Shown one piece after another: positions 10,099 to 19,426 of a stretch of DNA of 64,000 bases (its first letter is position 1; the number at the start of each line of letters is the position of its first letter). The stretch is taken from assembly GCF_000332495.1 (NCBI RefSeq), contig NZ_AOGW02000010.1:310001-374000 (forward strand). The letters are read 5' to 3'. This DNA comes from Leptospira terpstrae serovar Hualin str. LT 11-33 = ATCC 700639 (lineage in GTDB: Bacteria > Spirochaetota > Leptospiria > Leptospirales > Leptospiraceae). The translations under genes and the position numbers were made by a program. The notes beneath the pieces are model-generated. The model was not told the DNA's origin and made no database searches. It worked only from the letters and a program-made list of their open reading frames with translations.

Positions 10099-10776
10099 TT
10101 GTTGCCACCTGTGGGGAAAGCTTATCTTTTCCTTGTGTTAGATTTTCTTCAGTTTGATGCCTTTTTGACTCGAATCCTCGAGTTACCTCCGCTCCTGCTT
10201 TGGGGCTTCTTCTGTTTTTCTAACTTTTTGGAGAATGTATTCCCTCCTTGGCCGGGAGATACCATTACAGTGTTTTCCGGATTCCTTTCTTCAAGTCCCG
10301 ATTCGCCCCTATCTTTTCTTTCTGTAGTGATAGCCACCTACTTGGGAAACCTACTTGGTGCCTTAGTGATGTATTTTTTTGGAGATAGGTTCCTCCAATT
10401 CTTAAAACGATCACAGTTCCCTTTTCTTTCGGCACTCTATCAGGAAGAGAATTTACATAAGACACTCAGTTGGTTTCGAAAGAATGAGCTCATTGTGGTA
10501 TTATTGTCCCGGTTTTCCGCAGGAATTCGATTCTTTGTTTCTATCGTAGCGGGAATGAGTAAAATGAACGTCATTAAATTTGTTCTTTTGTATACGATTG
10601 CCATTTTCCTTTGGTGTGGTCTCCTCCTTACGGGTGGGTCCGTGATGGGAACCCATTGGAACCAAATCGTTGTTATGCTGTCATACTACAACCGGACCAT
10701 CGGATTCATCCTTATTTGTTTATTCTTGTTCTTTCTCTATCAAATTATGAAGAAAAGAAATACAAAGTTGACATGA
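10099..10776 (+). CDS. DedA family membrane protein (SNARE-associated/VTT domain)
   Basis: Integral membrane protein of up to 225 aa in the DedA family (PF09335). Diagnostic segments are FLENVFPPWPGDTITVFSGF, near residues 43-62, and the FRKNELIVVLLSRFSAGIRFFVSIVAGM segment in the middle, which corresponds to the conserved F-x-R-(x)-P/G-R helix region. Family members are linked to undecaprenyl-phosphate or phospholipid flipping and to membrane homeostasis. The first in-frame start is TTG at 10099. GTG at 10135 is an alternative, with GGGGAAAG upstream at about 10113-10120, so the N-terminus is uncertain. It lies just upstream of the SpoIIE phosphatase on the same strand. Confidence 0.88.
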   Translation: MLPPVGKAYLFLVLDFLQFDAFLTRILELPPLLLWGFFCFSNFLENVFPPWPGDTITVFSGFLSSSPDSPLSFLSVVIATYLGNLLGALVMYFFGDRFLQFLKRSQFPFLSALYQEENLHKTLSWFRKNELIVVLLSRFSAGIRFFVSIVAGMSKMNVIKFVLLYTIAIFLWCGLLLTGGSVMGTHWNQIVVMLSYYNRTIGFILICLFLFFLYQIMKKRNTKLT

Positions 10777-10803
10777 TTTTATTTTCTGTTAGGGTTTTCA
10801 CCC

Positions 10804-13800
10804 ATGAACTCTTGGGGAAATATAGCGTTTGATTTTTACACATTCGGCTCTCTCGTCGGTGTGATTTTTACTTTTTACAATGCACAATTTTTTTTAACGG
10901 TTAAAGAAAAGTCGGAAGCGACCTACCAATTGGGAATGGGAACACTTTGGCTTGGGCTTTTCCATTTTGCCTATATGATTAATTTTTCCTTTATGGGACC
11001 TGCTTCTGCCTATTTGCGTTGGCTTGTAATCATTGGGGCTATGGCAGGTGCTTCCTACCTCACTAGTTTCTTCTTAAGTTACCCCGAAGTATATTTCCCC
11101 CGATTCAAAAAATATCTTTTTTGGATAATGAATACAATTGTTGTGATTGTAACTGGTTATTTTGTTTATATAAGTTTAACAGCTGGTAGGTTGTTTTTCT
11201 TTAGTGGGCATTATTGGGATTTTCCTGTACCAGTTTTTTATAAAGTATATGCTTTGATTGTTCTTGGTTTTTTTGTTACTTTTTCTTTGGTTGCTTTGGT
11301 TCAAATCTTTAAAATGCCTAAAGAATCAAGGTTTGCTTCCGCAAGTATCCTAATCGCATTTATCCTTGTGACTATTCTTCCAGGGATTATGAATGCACAG
11401 TCAAGAGACGGTGCGATTGGCCGAGGTCTTTACCAAACCATTACTGATCTTGTTTTGGTGGTGGGACTATTTGTTGCCAATGTAGTTTATATCAATAATA
11501 CAAAAGATAAAACGACTATTATTTCCCGGATCATAGGAATTTCTCTCGCATCATTTTTGTTAGTTTTACAGCTTGTGGCTTATTCTGTGATTCAACAGTC
11601 AGAAGCTAATTATGATATGGTTCATACTGCACGTGCGAAAAACTTTATAGCAGGTTTAGAGACTGACCAAGTCCCTAGTTTTCATTATACCTACGATACA
11701 AACCAAAAAGAGTTTATTCTGAAGAAAGGAATGGAAGATTCGGCCGTTGACCCAAAATCTTACGAATCGGAATATTGGAATTATTGGGCATTAGAAACCA
11801 TCCTTTCCTACAAACAAAGTAAGAACTGGAAAGAAAAAACAAAGAGTTTACTTACTTTGCTCCCAGAAACAAGCAAAGGTTATGCTGCCGAAATCAAAAG
11901 ACTATTGGCTCTTGAAACGATAACAAACCCAGAAACGTTAATCCATGAATTAGAATCTGAAAAAAGAAAAATTCTCTACACAAGAAACAAATTAAGAGAA
12001 ATCCCAACTAAGAATTTTTCTGACAATGCGGAATCTTTCGTTTCTAAAAAAGAGGGACCACTTTCCGGTTTTTATGGAGAGGCACGTTCTGTTTTGGAAT
12101 CCTCACTTTCTGAGGAGAAAAAATCTGAAGTTCTTGATCAGATGTTTTCCCCTATGCCAAACCATGGAGACCGAAACTACAGGGGGCGTGTAAAATTTGC
12201 AGAAAATAATCCAGAGTATTCTTTTTACGTAAGTTATCTGATCGTTGACAAACCAAATGGATTAGTCCACGAAGTGGGATACCCTTATCTGGATTATAGG
12301 GAATTCCAAGAAGAAGTTACTCTTCCTTGGATCATTGGTGTATTATCGCTTGCGGTACTTGTAATCTTTGGCTACCGACTTTTCTTTTTGATAGCCCTCT
12401 TAAGACCGATCGAACAAATCATTGAAGGATTGACAGAAGTAAATTCTGGAAACTTAGAATACCGGCTCACAGTTCATGTGGAAGATGATATAGGTTTTAT
12501 GGCACGTTCCTTCAACCGAATGGTTCGCTCCATCCAGGCTGCTCGTAAAAAATTACAACAGTATGCGGAACAATTAGAAGTCAAAGTCCAGGAACGAACT
12601 AAGGAATTAGAAAATACCTTAAAGGAAGTCCAATCTTTAAAACACCAACAGGACGGTGATTATTTTTTAACATCACTTCTTTTGCAGCCATTTAACGCAA
12701 ATCATGCGAAGCATGACAATGTTCATATAGATTTTTTATTGGAACAAAAGAAAAAGTTTACCTTCCGCCAGTATGAAAAGGAAATCGGTGGAGATTTAAA
12801 TATCGCAAACCAGATTTTTTTGAACAATCGCTCTTATACTGTTTTTTTAAATGCAGATGCTATGGGAAAATCTATGCAAGGGGCAGGTGGGGCACTTGTA
12901 CTTGGTTCTGTATTTGAGTCCATCATTACAAGGACTCAACTTTTAGGAGAAGCAAGAAATACATACCCTGAACGTTGGATTAAAAACACCTTTTTGGAAC
13001 TTCATAAAATTTTTGAAGGTTTTGATGGGTCAATGCTTGTCTCTCTTGTTCTTGGACTAATTGATAACGAAACAGGTTTACTCTACTTTATCAATGCAGA
13101 ACATCCATGGATGGTCCTCTACCGTGATGGGATCGCAAGCTTTATAGAAAACGAACTTATGTTTCGTAAACTAGGAACTTCTGGAGTACAAGGAAATCTT
13201 TATATCAAAACTTTCCAACTGGAACCAGGAGACATTCTGATTGCAGGATCCGATGGTCGGGATGATTTGCTAATTTCGCATACAGCAGATGGGAAACGAG
13301 TGATTAACGAAGACGAAAGGTTATTCTTAAAAGTTGTAGAGTCGGGGAAAGGTGAGCTCGATAAAATTTATAATGAATTGGCTAAGTATGGAAGTTTAAC
13401 GGACGACTTATCGTTGTTACGTGTTTCTTATATTGAAGAAAAAGAACGCTATAAAATTGAAAAGGAACGATTAAAAGAAATTCAGGCGCTCCTACTTAAA
13501 GCAAAAGAAGCCAGCGAATCCTCTGATTTACAAGAGGCAGTTTCCTATTTAGAAGAGGCAAATTCTCTAGAAGAAAATATACCTGAGATCAAAAAGAAAT
13601 TCATCCAACTCTATTTGAAACTAAAAGACTATGGGAATGCTAAAAAGATGGCAAAAGACTATAGTTTGCTAAAACCGATGGATACGGAAATTATGTACAT
13701 CACTGCATTTTGCGCTCGTAAAGTAGCCGATGTCAAAACAGCCATTGATTTTGGGGAGCGCGTCCGCCTTCGTGATCCTGGCCACGTCAAAAACCTAATT

Positions 13801-13953
13801 AACTTGGGACAAACGTATCTGGCAGATAAGAATTTGGACCGGGCAGAGAATATTCTCAGTTCCGCTTTGGAATTAGATCCGGAAAATCCGAGTTTACAAA
13901 GGCTTCTTGACCACATTCGGAAAAAACAAAACAAACAAGATGCAGTAAGTTAG
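10804..13953 (+). CDS. Membrane-bound HAMP-SpoIIE serine phosphatase with TPR tail
   Basis: Large signalling protein of 1049 aa. The N-terminus (about 1-245) has seven or so membrane helices. An extracytoplasmic region follows (about 260-505), then a helix (about 510-533), a HAMP linker (RPIEQIIEGLTEVNSGNLEY, from about 533) and a helix ending LKHQQDGDYFLTSLL. The PP2C/SpoIIE domain (about 630-880) shows the metal-site blocks GGD (about 661), DAMGKS (about 685), AEHPW (about 765), SDGRDD (about 815) and TDDLSLL (about 866). The C-terminal 150 residues look like TPR repeats. Such enzymes usually dephosphorylate a STAS anti-anti-sigma factor. A sister protein is encoded at 55450-57981. Confidence 0.92.
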   Translation: MNSWGNIAFDFYTFGSLVGVIFTFYNAQFFLTVKEKSEATYQLGMGTLWLGLFHFAYMINFSFMGPASAYLRWLVIIGAMAGASYLTSFFLSYPEVYFPRFKKYLFWIMNTIVVIVTGYFVYISLTAGRLFFFSGHYWDFPVPVFYKVYALIVLGFFVTFSLVALVQIFKMPKESRFASASILIAFILVTILPGIMNAQSRDGAIGRGLYQTITDLVLVVGLFVANVVYINNTKDKTTIISRIIGISLASFLLVLQLVAYSVIQQSEANYDMVHTARAKNFIAGLETDQVPSFHYTYDTNQKEFILKKGMEDSAVDPKSYESEYWNYWALETILSYKQSKNWKEKTKSLLTLLPETSKGYAAEIKRLLALETITNPETLIHELESEKRKILYTRNKLREIPTKNFSDNAESFVSKKEGPLSGFYGEARSVLESSLSEEKKSEVLDQMFSPMPNHGDRNYRGRVKFAENNPEYSFYVSYLIVDKPNGLVHEVGYPYLDYREFQEEVTLPWIIGVLSLAVLVIFGYRLFFLIALLRPIEQIIEGLTEVNSGNLEYRLTVHVEDDIGFMARSFNRMVRSIQAARKKLQQYAEQLEVKVQERTKELENTLKEVQSLKHQQDGDYFLTSLLLQPFNANHAKHDNVHIDFLLEQKKKFTFRQYEKEIGGDLNIANQIFLNNRSYTVFLNADAMGKSMQGAGGALVLGSVFESIITRTQLLGEARNTYPERWIKNTFLELHKIFEGFDGSMLVSLVLGLIDNETGLLYFINAEHPWMVLYRDGIASFIENELMFRKLGTSGVQGNLYIKTFQLEPGDILIAGSDGRDDLLISHTADGKRVINEDERLFLKVVESGKGELDKIYNELAKYGSLTDDLSLLRVSYIEEKERYKIEKERLKEIQALLLKAKEASESSDLQEAVSYLEEANSLEENIPEIKKKFIQLYLKLKDYGNAKKMAKDYSLLKPMDTEIMYITAFCARKVADVKTAIDFGERVRLRDPGHVKNLINLGQTYLADKNLDRAENILSSALELDPENPSLQRLLDHIRKKQNKQDAVS

Positions 13954-13968
13954 AGTCTAAGATTTACA

Positions 13969-15132
13969 TTGAGTGAATCATTTGAGATCAGAATTTCCCA
14001 GAAATTTGGGGACTTTAAAAAGGAAGAATGGAATCTCCTCGTTTCCCCAGATTCGGTATTTCAGGAATATGAATTCCTTTCTGGTTTAGAGAAGACTGGT
14101 TGTATTGGTCAATCGGATTGGTCTCCAGTCCTTATCTCTGCTAGGCGAAACGGTTTTCTATCGGGAGTCCTTCCGGCTTATGTCCGAAGTGATTCTTATG
14201 GCGAATATATTTTTGATTTCCAGTGGGCCAATGCCTTTCACAGAGCAGGGATTCCTTACTATCCAAAGCTTACAGTAGCAGTTCCTTTTACACCTGTTAC
14301 GGGAGACAGGATTTTACTCCATCCGGATTTAACAAACGAAGAAAGGGAATCTTTAAGTTCCGAACTATTGCAAAAGCTCCTCGAGTTTGGGAAAAAACAG
14401 GAAACTTCTTCAGTTCACATTTTATTTTGTAAGGAAAACGAACAAAAGTTAGGCATCGCAAATTCTTTTGCTCCCAGGCTTTCTCACCAATACCACTGGT
14501 TTAACAAAGGTTTTGCGAATTTTGAAGAGTTTTTAGCAACATTAGTAAAGGACAGAAGAAAAACCATTCGCCAAGAACGGCGTAAAATTTCAGAAACAGG
14601 ACTTGTTTTCCAGACACTAACGGGGGATGAAATTACAGAAAATCATGCCCATATATTTTATGAATTTTATAAAGATACACATTCAAAAAAATGGGGGCAA
14701 CCCTATCTCAACCGCCAATTTTTTTTGGAAATGTATGAAACCTTTCGCCATAGACTTTTGTTAGTTTTGGCTTCGGATCCATCGGGAAGGCCAATCGGTG
14801 GGAGTTGGAATGTTTTTCGTGAGGGTTTTTTATTTGGAAGGTATTGGGGAGCTTTGGAACATGTTCCCAACTTACATTTTGAGTGTTGTTATTACCGATT
14901 GATCGATTATGCTATCGAACATAAAATGGAACGAGTGGAAGCGGGAGCCCAAGGGGAACATAAATTCCTCCGAGGTTATGAAGCGGTTCCAATGTACAGT
15001 TTGCATCATATTTATAATGAACAAGGCAGAGCCGCCATCGAATCCTATTTGGAACGAGAGATAGCTATGGAAAGGGAAAATATTTCCGCCTACAATGCGC
15101 AGTCTCCCATCAAGGCTCTGCGGGAGGGATAA
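13969..15132 (+). CDS. DUF482/FemAB-like acyltransferase (GNAT fold), coupled to clpS
   Basis: Protein of 387 aa matching the DUF482 (PF04339) group, which has a tandem GNAT fold related to Fem and aminoacyl-transferases. Recognisable blocks are LVKDRRKTIRQERRKI, HIFYEFYKDTHSKKWGQPYL, PIGGSWNVFREGFLFGRYWG and RVEAGAQGEHKFLRGYEAVP. The start is TTG at 13969, 15 bases after the phosphatase stop. Its TAA overlaps the clpS ATG by one base (TAATG), so translation of the two is likely coupled, and clpS in turn overlaps clpA. The substrate is unknown for the family. The link to ClpS is noted in the findings. Confidence 0.87.
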   Translation: MSESFEIRISQKFGDFKKEEWNLLVSPDSVFQEYEFLSGLEKTGCIGQSDWSPVLISARRNGFLSGVLPAYVRSDSYGEYIFDFQWANAFHRAGIPYYPKLTVAVPFTPVTGDRILLHPDLTNEERESLSSELLQKLLEFGKKQETSSVHILFCKENEQKLGIANSFAPRLSHQYHWFNKGFANFEEFLATLVKDRRKTIRQERRKISETGLVFQTLTGDEITENHAHIFYEFYKDTHSKKWGQPYLNRQFFLEMYETFRHRLLLVLASDPSGRPIGGSWNVFREGFLFGRYWGALEHVPNLHFECCYYRLIDYAIEHKMERVEAGAQGEHKFLRGYEAVPMYSLHHIYNEQGRAAIESYLEREIAMERENISAYNAQSPIKALREG

Positions 15133-15473
15133 TGTCAGATCCAAAACGAAAGTCCTATACGGAAATGAACGTAGAACTTCTCGAAAGAGAAAAACAAAAA
15201 CAGAAATTAAAGAAACCAGACCGATATAAGGTGATCCTTATCAATGATGATTACACACCACAGGAGTTTGTTGTTTTTGTTTTAGCCAATGTTTTTCGGA
15301 AATCTATGGAAGAATCTCGTCAAATTATGTGGAAGGCGCATACTTCGGGATCTGCTGTTTGTGGGGTGTATTCACTCGACATTGCTAGAACCAAAGTGGC
15401 AGAAGTCCACAAACTGGCTGAAGACGCAGGACATCCATTACAATGCCAATTGGCAAAAGAGGAGGACGAATGA
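15132..15473 (+). CDS. clpS: ATP-dependent Clp protease adaptor ClpS
   Basis: N-recognin of 113 aa that delivers proteins with destabilising N-terminal residues to ClpAP. The core is typical: DRYKVILINDDYTPQEFVVF (about 31-50), including the NDD-T/Y-P-Q-F pocket segment, then MWKAHTSGSAVCGVYSLDIA with the conserved His, and the KVAEVHKLAEDAGHPLQC tail. The N-terminal 30 residues are a charged, flexible extension, as in other ClpS proteins. The stop overlaps the clpA start (ATGA). Confidence 0.95.
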   Translation: MSDPKRKSYTEMNVELLEREKQKQKLKKPDRYKVILINDDYTPQEFVVFVLANVFRKSMEESRQIMWKAHTSGSAVCGVYSLDIARTKVAEVHKLAEDAGHPLQCQLAKEEDE

Positions 15474-17737
15474 ACCTTTCCACTGATTTAGAAAAAAGTC
15501 TGGAGCTTGCAGGAAAAGAAGCATCCAAATACCATCATGAATTTATCACTTTAGAACATTTGTTATATGGACTAACTTATAATGAAAAAACTAAGGAAGT
15601 TTTGGTAAGTGTCGGTTGTGACATCGATCTTCTTAGGAAAGAACTGACCGAATACTTCGAAGAGGACTTGGCGACAATTGCTGTTCCCAATTTAAAAATC
15701 CAACCGCGTTATACTGTGGGAGTCCAATTCGTAATCCAGTTTGCTGCCTTTCATGTGCAAAATTCCGGTAAAGACGAAGTGGATGGAAATAATGTACTTG
15801 TGGCACTATTTCGAGAAGAAGATAGCCAAGCCTATTATCTTCTCGCCAAACAAGAAGTAAGCAGACTCGATGTAATCAAATACATCTCTCATGGAATTAA
15901 AAAAGAAAAGGATTCCGAAGAGCCCGAATTTGCAGAGGAAACAGAATCGGGGGAAACCGAAGCTGGCTCCCGAAAATCGGCTCTAGAAAAATTCTGCGTA
16001 AATCTTACCGAAAGAGCCAAACAAGGAAAATTAGATCCTTGTATTGGACGAGATATAGAAATCGAAAGAACCATTCATATTTTATCTCGGCGACGAAAAA
16101 ACAATCCTATCTTTGTAGGAGAAGCTGGAGTTGGAAAAACTTCCATTGTGGAAGGGATTGCCGAAAGAGTGGTTAAGGGACTTGTGCCGAAAAGCCTTCT
16201 GGATATGGAAATTTATTCTTTGGATATGGGACTTGTGATGGCGGGAACCAAATTCCGTGGGGAATTTGAGGAACGACTGAAAGCCATCTTACAGGAAGTA
16301 GTCGGAAAACCAGAACGAATTATCTTTGTAGATGAAATTCATACCGTCGTAGGAGCGGGTGCAGTGTCTGGAGGAAGTTTGGATGCCTCCAACTTAATGA
16401 AACCTGCACTTGCCAATGGGGAACTCAAATGCATTGGAACCACAACGTATAAAGAATATAAATCTATTTTTGAAAAAGACCATGCTCTTTCACGAAGATT
16501 CCAAAAAATTGAAGTTTCGGAACCATCTAGGGAAGATGCGATTGAGATCCTAAAAGGCCTAAAACCAAAATACGAATCCTTTCATGGGGTCACTTACAGT
16601 GTAAAGGCCATTGAGGCTTGTGTGGATCTTTCCAGTTTACATCTTAGGGACAGATTTCTGCCTGACAAAGCCATCGACTTAATGGATGAATCCGGCGCCT
16701 TTGTTAAGTTACGTGATGAGAAAAAAGAGAAACCAAAAAAACAAGTTGGAATTTTAGAAATTGAATCCCTCGTCGCAAAGATTGCCAAAATTCCAGAAAA
16801 AACTGTCAAAGCCGATGATAAAAAGAAATTAGAACATTTGGATTCTGAAATTAAGTCAGTTGTTTTCGGTCAAGACCATGCAATCGAACAAGTAGTCGAT
16901 GCCATCCACTATTCACGTTCTGGGCTTAGTGATGAAGGAAAACCCATTGGAAGTTTCTTATTTGTTGGCCCTACAGGTGTCGGAAAAACAGAAGTAGCAA
17001 AAACTTTGGCCGATAAAATGGGAGTAGAGTTCCTTCGTTTTGATATGAGTGAGTATATGGAAAAACATTCCGTCTCTCGCCTGATTGGAAGCCCTCCAGG
17101 TTATGTAGGGTATGACCAAGGGGGCCAACTTACCGATGCCATTGCCAAAAATCCCCACTGTGTATTGTTATTCGATGAAATCGAAAAAGCACATGAAGAT
17201 ATCTATAATATTTTACTCCAAGTGATGGATCATGCCACACTCACAGATAGCACAGGAAAAAAGGCAGACTTTCGTAATGTCATCCTTATCCTAACGACAA
17301 ATACGGGAGCGCAGGAAAGTTCCAAACCTCTTCTCGGTTTTGATACGGATAGGTATGATGATCGCTCTTTAAAAGCCATTGAGAGGACATTCACACCTGA
17401 ATTTCGAAATCGTTTGACTGCTGTTGTAGAATTCAATGCTTTATCGATTTCTGTAGTGGAGCTTGTGGTAAAAAGAATGTTCCGCACCTTACAGGCCAAA
17501 GCCGAAGAAAAGGGAATTCATTTGGAATTGTCAGAAAAAGCGGTACGTCATTTAGCAGAGACTGGTTATGACAAAGCGATGGGCGCAAGGCCTATCCAAA
17601 GGATTCTTAATTCTGAAATTGGAAAACCTCTTTCCAAAAAAATTCTATTCCACAAAGACAAAGTGAACCGTTACCTTGTGGATGTAATGGAAAAAGAAGG
17701 GAAAAAAGTTTTGGAAATTTCGGAAGTAAAGTCGTAA
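15470..17737 (+). CDS. clpA: ATP-dependent Clp protease ATP-binding subunit ClpA
   Basis: AAA+ unfoldase of 755 aa that works with ClpP and receives substrates from ClpS. The N-domain (about 1-145, [16 protein letters not shown] and [10 protein letters not shown]) is followed by D1 with Walker [10 protein letters not shown] (about 218) and FVDEIHT, and D2 with Walker [10 protein letters not shown] (about 500) and [15 protein letters not shown]. The C-terminal GARPIQRIL block is present. I place the start at ATG 15470, with AGAGGAGGA upstream and an ATGA overlap with clpS, rather than at 15443. ClpP is not in this window. Confidence 0.95.
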   Translation: MNLSTDLEKSLELAGKEASKYHHEFITLEHLLYGLTYNEKTKEVLVSVGCDIDLLRKELTEYFEEDLATIAVPNLKIQPRYTVGVQFVIQFAAFHVQNSGKDEVDGNNVLVALFREEDSQAYYLLAKQEVSRLDVIKYISHGIKKEKDSEEPEFAEETESGETEAGSRKSALEKFCVNLTERAKQGKLDPCIGRDIEIERTIHILSRRRKNNPIFVGEAGVGKTSIVEGIAERVVKGLVPKSLLDMEIYSLDMGLVMAGTKFRGEFEERLKAILQEVVGKPERIIFVDEIHTVVGAGAVSGGSLDASNLMKPALANGELKCIGTTTYKEYKSIFEKDHALSRRFQKIEVSEPSREDAIEILKGLKPKYESFHGVTYSVKAIEACVDLSSLHLRDRFLPDKAIDLMDESGAFVKLRDEKKEKPKKQVGILEIESLVAKIAKIPEKTVKADDKKKLEHLDSEIKSVVFGQDHAIEQVVDAIHYSRSGLSDEGKPIGSFLFVGPTGVGKTEVAKTLADKMGVEFLRFDMSEYMEKHSVSRLIGSPPGYVGYDQGGQLTDAIAKNPHCVLLFDEIEKAHEDIYNILLQVMDHATLTDSTGKKADFRNVILILTTNTGAQESSKPLLGFDTDRYDDRSLKAIERTFTPEFRNRLTAVVEFNALSISVVELVVKRMFRTLQAKAEEKGIHLELSEKAVRHLAETGYDKAMGARPIQRILNSEIGKPLSKKILFHKDKVNRYLVDVMEKEGKKVLEISEVKS

Positions 17738-17768
17738 AACTTTCCTTAGTTACAAAAAAGAATGAGAA

Positions 17769-17795
17769 TTCTGAACCATTACCAATGGTTCAGAA
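17769..17795. terminator. Perfect 12-bp hairpin between convergent genes
   Basis: TTCTGAACCATT, loop ACC, then AATGGTTCAGAA forms a perfect stem. It lies in the 70-base gap between the convergent clpA and the 184-aa membrane protein. On the minus strand it is followed after a few bases by a run of T. On the plus strand the following AAAACAATTTTC is a weaker tail. A shared, bidirectional terminator is the likely role. Confidence 0.6.
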
Positions 17796-17807
17796 AACAA
17801 TTTTCAA

Positions 17808-18362
17808 TTATGTTTGAAGTCTACTTAGTACCTCATCTTCTTTTTGAAAGGTGAGGTATCCAAATACGAATGCACCGAGAACCGATCCTAAAAACAGATA
17901 GAAAGGTAAATGGAGACCGACTTCTTCTGGTTTTACGAAGTCATAAAAATAACGTTTCGGATCTAAATAACCCCAGATGACAAAAACGACTGAAACCATT
18001 TGAGCCCCAAAAAACCATATCCTTGTCCATTGGGATTTCCAAAATCCAAGGAAGAAAAAATTAAGAAGAGCAAGAAGTATAAACACTGAGTTTAACTTGG
18101 GCCCAAGGGAAATGGATTCATTTATTTCAAAAAAACGAATTTCATAGGAAAACCAAGGAAGAATCGCAAAGAGAAGTTGTAAAAACAAAAAGATAAAGAA
18201 TACTTTATCAAAAAAAAGTTTTGATTCCCAATATCGGTAGAGAGAAAGAAATATTCTTTTTGTTAAGAACCACCAAGCAACGATTAGCTCAGGAACAAAT
18301 AGAAGAGAATCTTTAGTAAATTGAAAAAAAGCAAAACATTTGCTAAGAATTGAATTTGTCAT
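17808..18362 (-). CDS. Four-helix membrane protein of unknown function
   Basis: Protein of 184 aa, not recognised. Hydrophobic helices are visible at about 50-70 (VFFIFLFLQLLFAILPWF), 88-107 (LNSVFILLALLNFFFLGFW), 113-130 and 152-170. The ends are charged, with an amphipathic aromatic N-terminus. It follows ridA with a 4-base ATGA overlap, so the two are probably translated together. Function cannot be inferred from that alone. Confidence 0.75.
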   Translation of the reverse strand: MTNSILSKCFAFFQFTKDSLLFVPELIVAWWFLTKRIFLSLYRYWESKLFFDKVFFIFLFLQLLFAILPWFSYEIRFFEINESISLGPKLNSVFILLALLNFFFLGFWKSQWTRIWFFGAQMVSVVFVIWGYLDPKRYFYDFVKPEEVGLHLPFYLFLGSVLGAFVFGYLTFQKEDEVLSRLQT

Positions 18363-18817
18363 TCGACTTCTGCTACCACTTCCAATTCTACACTCGCATT
18401 TAAAGGAAGGGAACTCACACCTAAGGCAAACCTTGCATGTTTTCCTTTTTCTCCAAAAATCGAGGCTACAAGTTCTGAGGCTCCATTGGCTACTAAATGG
18501 TGCTCTGTAAAATCGGGACTGGATGAGACAAAGACACCTAACTTCACAATCGATTTAATTTGGTCTAAGGATTGAATCTGAAGTAAGATGGCAGCTAGGG
18601 CATTCAGTAAACATTGTTTGGCTTCTTCTTGTGCTTCTGCGAGAGTTACCTCTTTTCCGACCTTTCCCGTTTTCCTTAATTTTCCGGCAACCAAAGGCAA
18701 TTGACCGGAGGTGAAAACCAGGTTTCCCACTCGTTTCGAAGGGATATAAGCAGCTAGGGCCGCAGGAACAGGAGGGATCTCGAGTCCCAATTGTTTTAAA
18801 GTTTCTTGGATAGGCAT
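18359..18817 (-). CDS. RidA family enamine/imine deaminase
   Basis: Protein of 152 aa in the RidA/YjgF family, longer variant with N-terminal IQETLKQLGLEIPPVPAALA. The core shows VGNLVFTSGQLPLVAGKL, then TLAEAQEEAKQCLLNALAAI, and a C-terminal HARFALGVSSLPLNASVELEV segment. Canonical RidA has a conserved Arg in the R-x-A/x-V region, and the KHARFALGVSSLPL stretch supplies the equivalent. RidA hydrolyses reactive 2-aminoacrylate-type intermediates in the cytosol. It is transcribed divergently from the hsp20 pair, with about 155 bases between start codons. Confidence 0.88.
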   Translation of the reverse strand: MPIQETLKQLGLEIPPVPAALAAYIPSKRVGNLVFTSGQLPLVAGKLRKTGKVGKEVTLAEAQEEAKQCLLNALAAILLQIQSLDQIKSIVKLGVFVSSSPDFTEHHLVANGASELVASIFGEKGKHARFALGVSSLPLNASVELEVVAEVE

Positions 18818-18892
18818 TGGATTCCAGCCTAGGTGGGCCTTAGGATAGAGACAAAATTTTTTTTTAAAAATCTATGAATTTAGAAAACATTC

Positions 18893-18921
18893 TTGACGTT
18901 TGGCAGTCATATATGTAGAGT
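18893..18921 (+). promoter_or_regulatory. Candidate sigma70 promoter for the hsp20 pair
   Basis: TTGACG at 18893-18898 matches the -35 box in five of six positions. A 17-base spacer leads to TAGAGT at 18916-18921, a weak -10 box. The -10 region lies inside the first CIRCE element, so repressor binding there would block polymerase. The placement is inferred from sequence only. Confidence 0.5.
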
Positions 18922-18926
18922 GCTAA
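18900..18926 (+). promoter_or_regulatory. CIRCE-like HrcA operator, copy 1
   Basis: TTGGCAGTC, nine bases, then GAGTGCTAA. Compared with the consensus TTAGCACTC-N9-GAGTGCTAA, the left arm matches 7 of 9 and the right arm 9 of 9, with the spacer exactly nine. HrcA binds such sites to repress heat-shock genes. It overlaps the predicted -10 box of the hsp20 promoter. Confidence 0.8.
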
Positions 18927-18931
18927 TGAAA

Positions 18932-18958
18932 ATAGCAATCAGCTATCATGAGTGCTAA
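18932..18958 (+). promoter_or_regulatory. CIRCE-like HrcA operator, copy 2
   Basis: ATAGCAATC, nine bases, then GAGTGCTAA. The left arm matches the CIRCE consensus in 7 of 9 positions, the right arm in 9 of 9, and the spacer is nine. It begins 32 bases after copy 1 and ends just before the ribosome-binding site of the first hsp20 gene, so it would be in the mRNA leader. Confidence 0.82.
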
Positions 18959-18972
18959 AGAGGAGAATGAGC

Positions 18973-19416
18973 ATGTTGTTCCGAATTCTAGACCCACAAA
19001 CCAAAGCAAATCAGTTCTGGAGAGACTTTGACCGGTTGAACGATGAGTTGACGCGTTCCATTTTGGACAGCCAATTCGGTTCGGCTTCCAATTTCCCACC
19101 TGTAAACGTTTATACAAAGGAAGAAGAAGCCCTTGTCACTTGTTTACTCCCAGGGATAGAAGCTGACCAAATTGATATCAATGTGAAAGACAATCTTCTT
19201 TCCATTCATGGAAAGAAAAAAGCAGAAGAGCTTGCGGAAGGAACAGAAGTGCACCGTCGCGAAATCTTCAATGGAGAGTTTCATAGAACTTTGGAACTAC
19301 CGTTTCGCGTCGATCAGGACCATGTCCTTGCGAAATTTACAAATGGCGTATTAAACATCCACCTTCCTCGCAGAGAAGAAGATAAACCTAAGAAAGTATC
19401 CATCATTGCTGGTTAA
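18973..19416 (+). CDS. Hsp20/alpha-crystallin small heat-shock protein 1
   Basis: Small heat-shock chaperone of about 147 aa. The alpha-crystallin domain covers roughly 40-140, with PPVNVYTKEEEALVTCLLPG at its start and the ending GVLNIHLPRREEDKPKKVSI, which carries the family G-x-L-x-I/V-x-L/P motif. The start at 18973 is chosen because AGAGGAGA (18959-18966) is about 6 bases upstream. ATG 18967 sits too close to it, and GTG 18952 lies within the second CIRCE. Two CIRCE elements upstream indicate HrcA control. Ten bases separate its stop from the second hsp20 gene start. Confidence 0.93.
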   Translation: MLFRILDPQTKANQFWRDFDRLNDELTRSILDSQFGSASNFPPVNVYTKEEEALVTCLLPGIEADQIDINVKDNLLSIHGKKKAEELAEGTEVHRREIFNGEFHRTLELPFRVDQDHVLAKFTNGVLNIHLPRREEDKPKKVSIIAG

Positions 19417-19426
19417 GGAGAGAATT

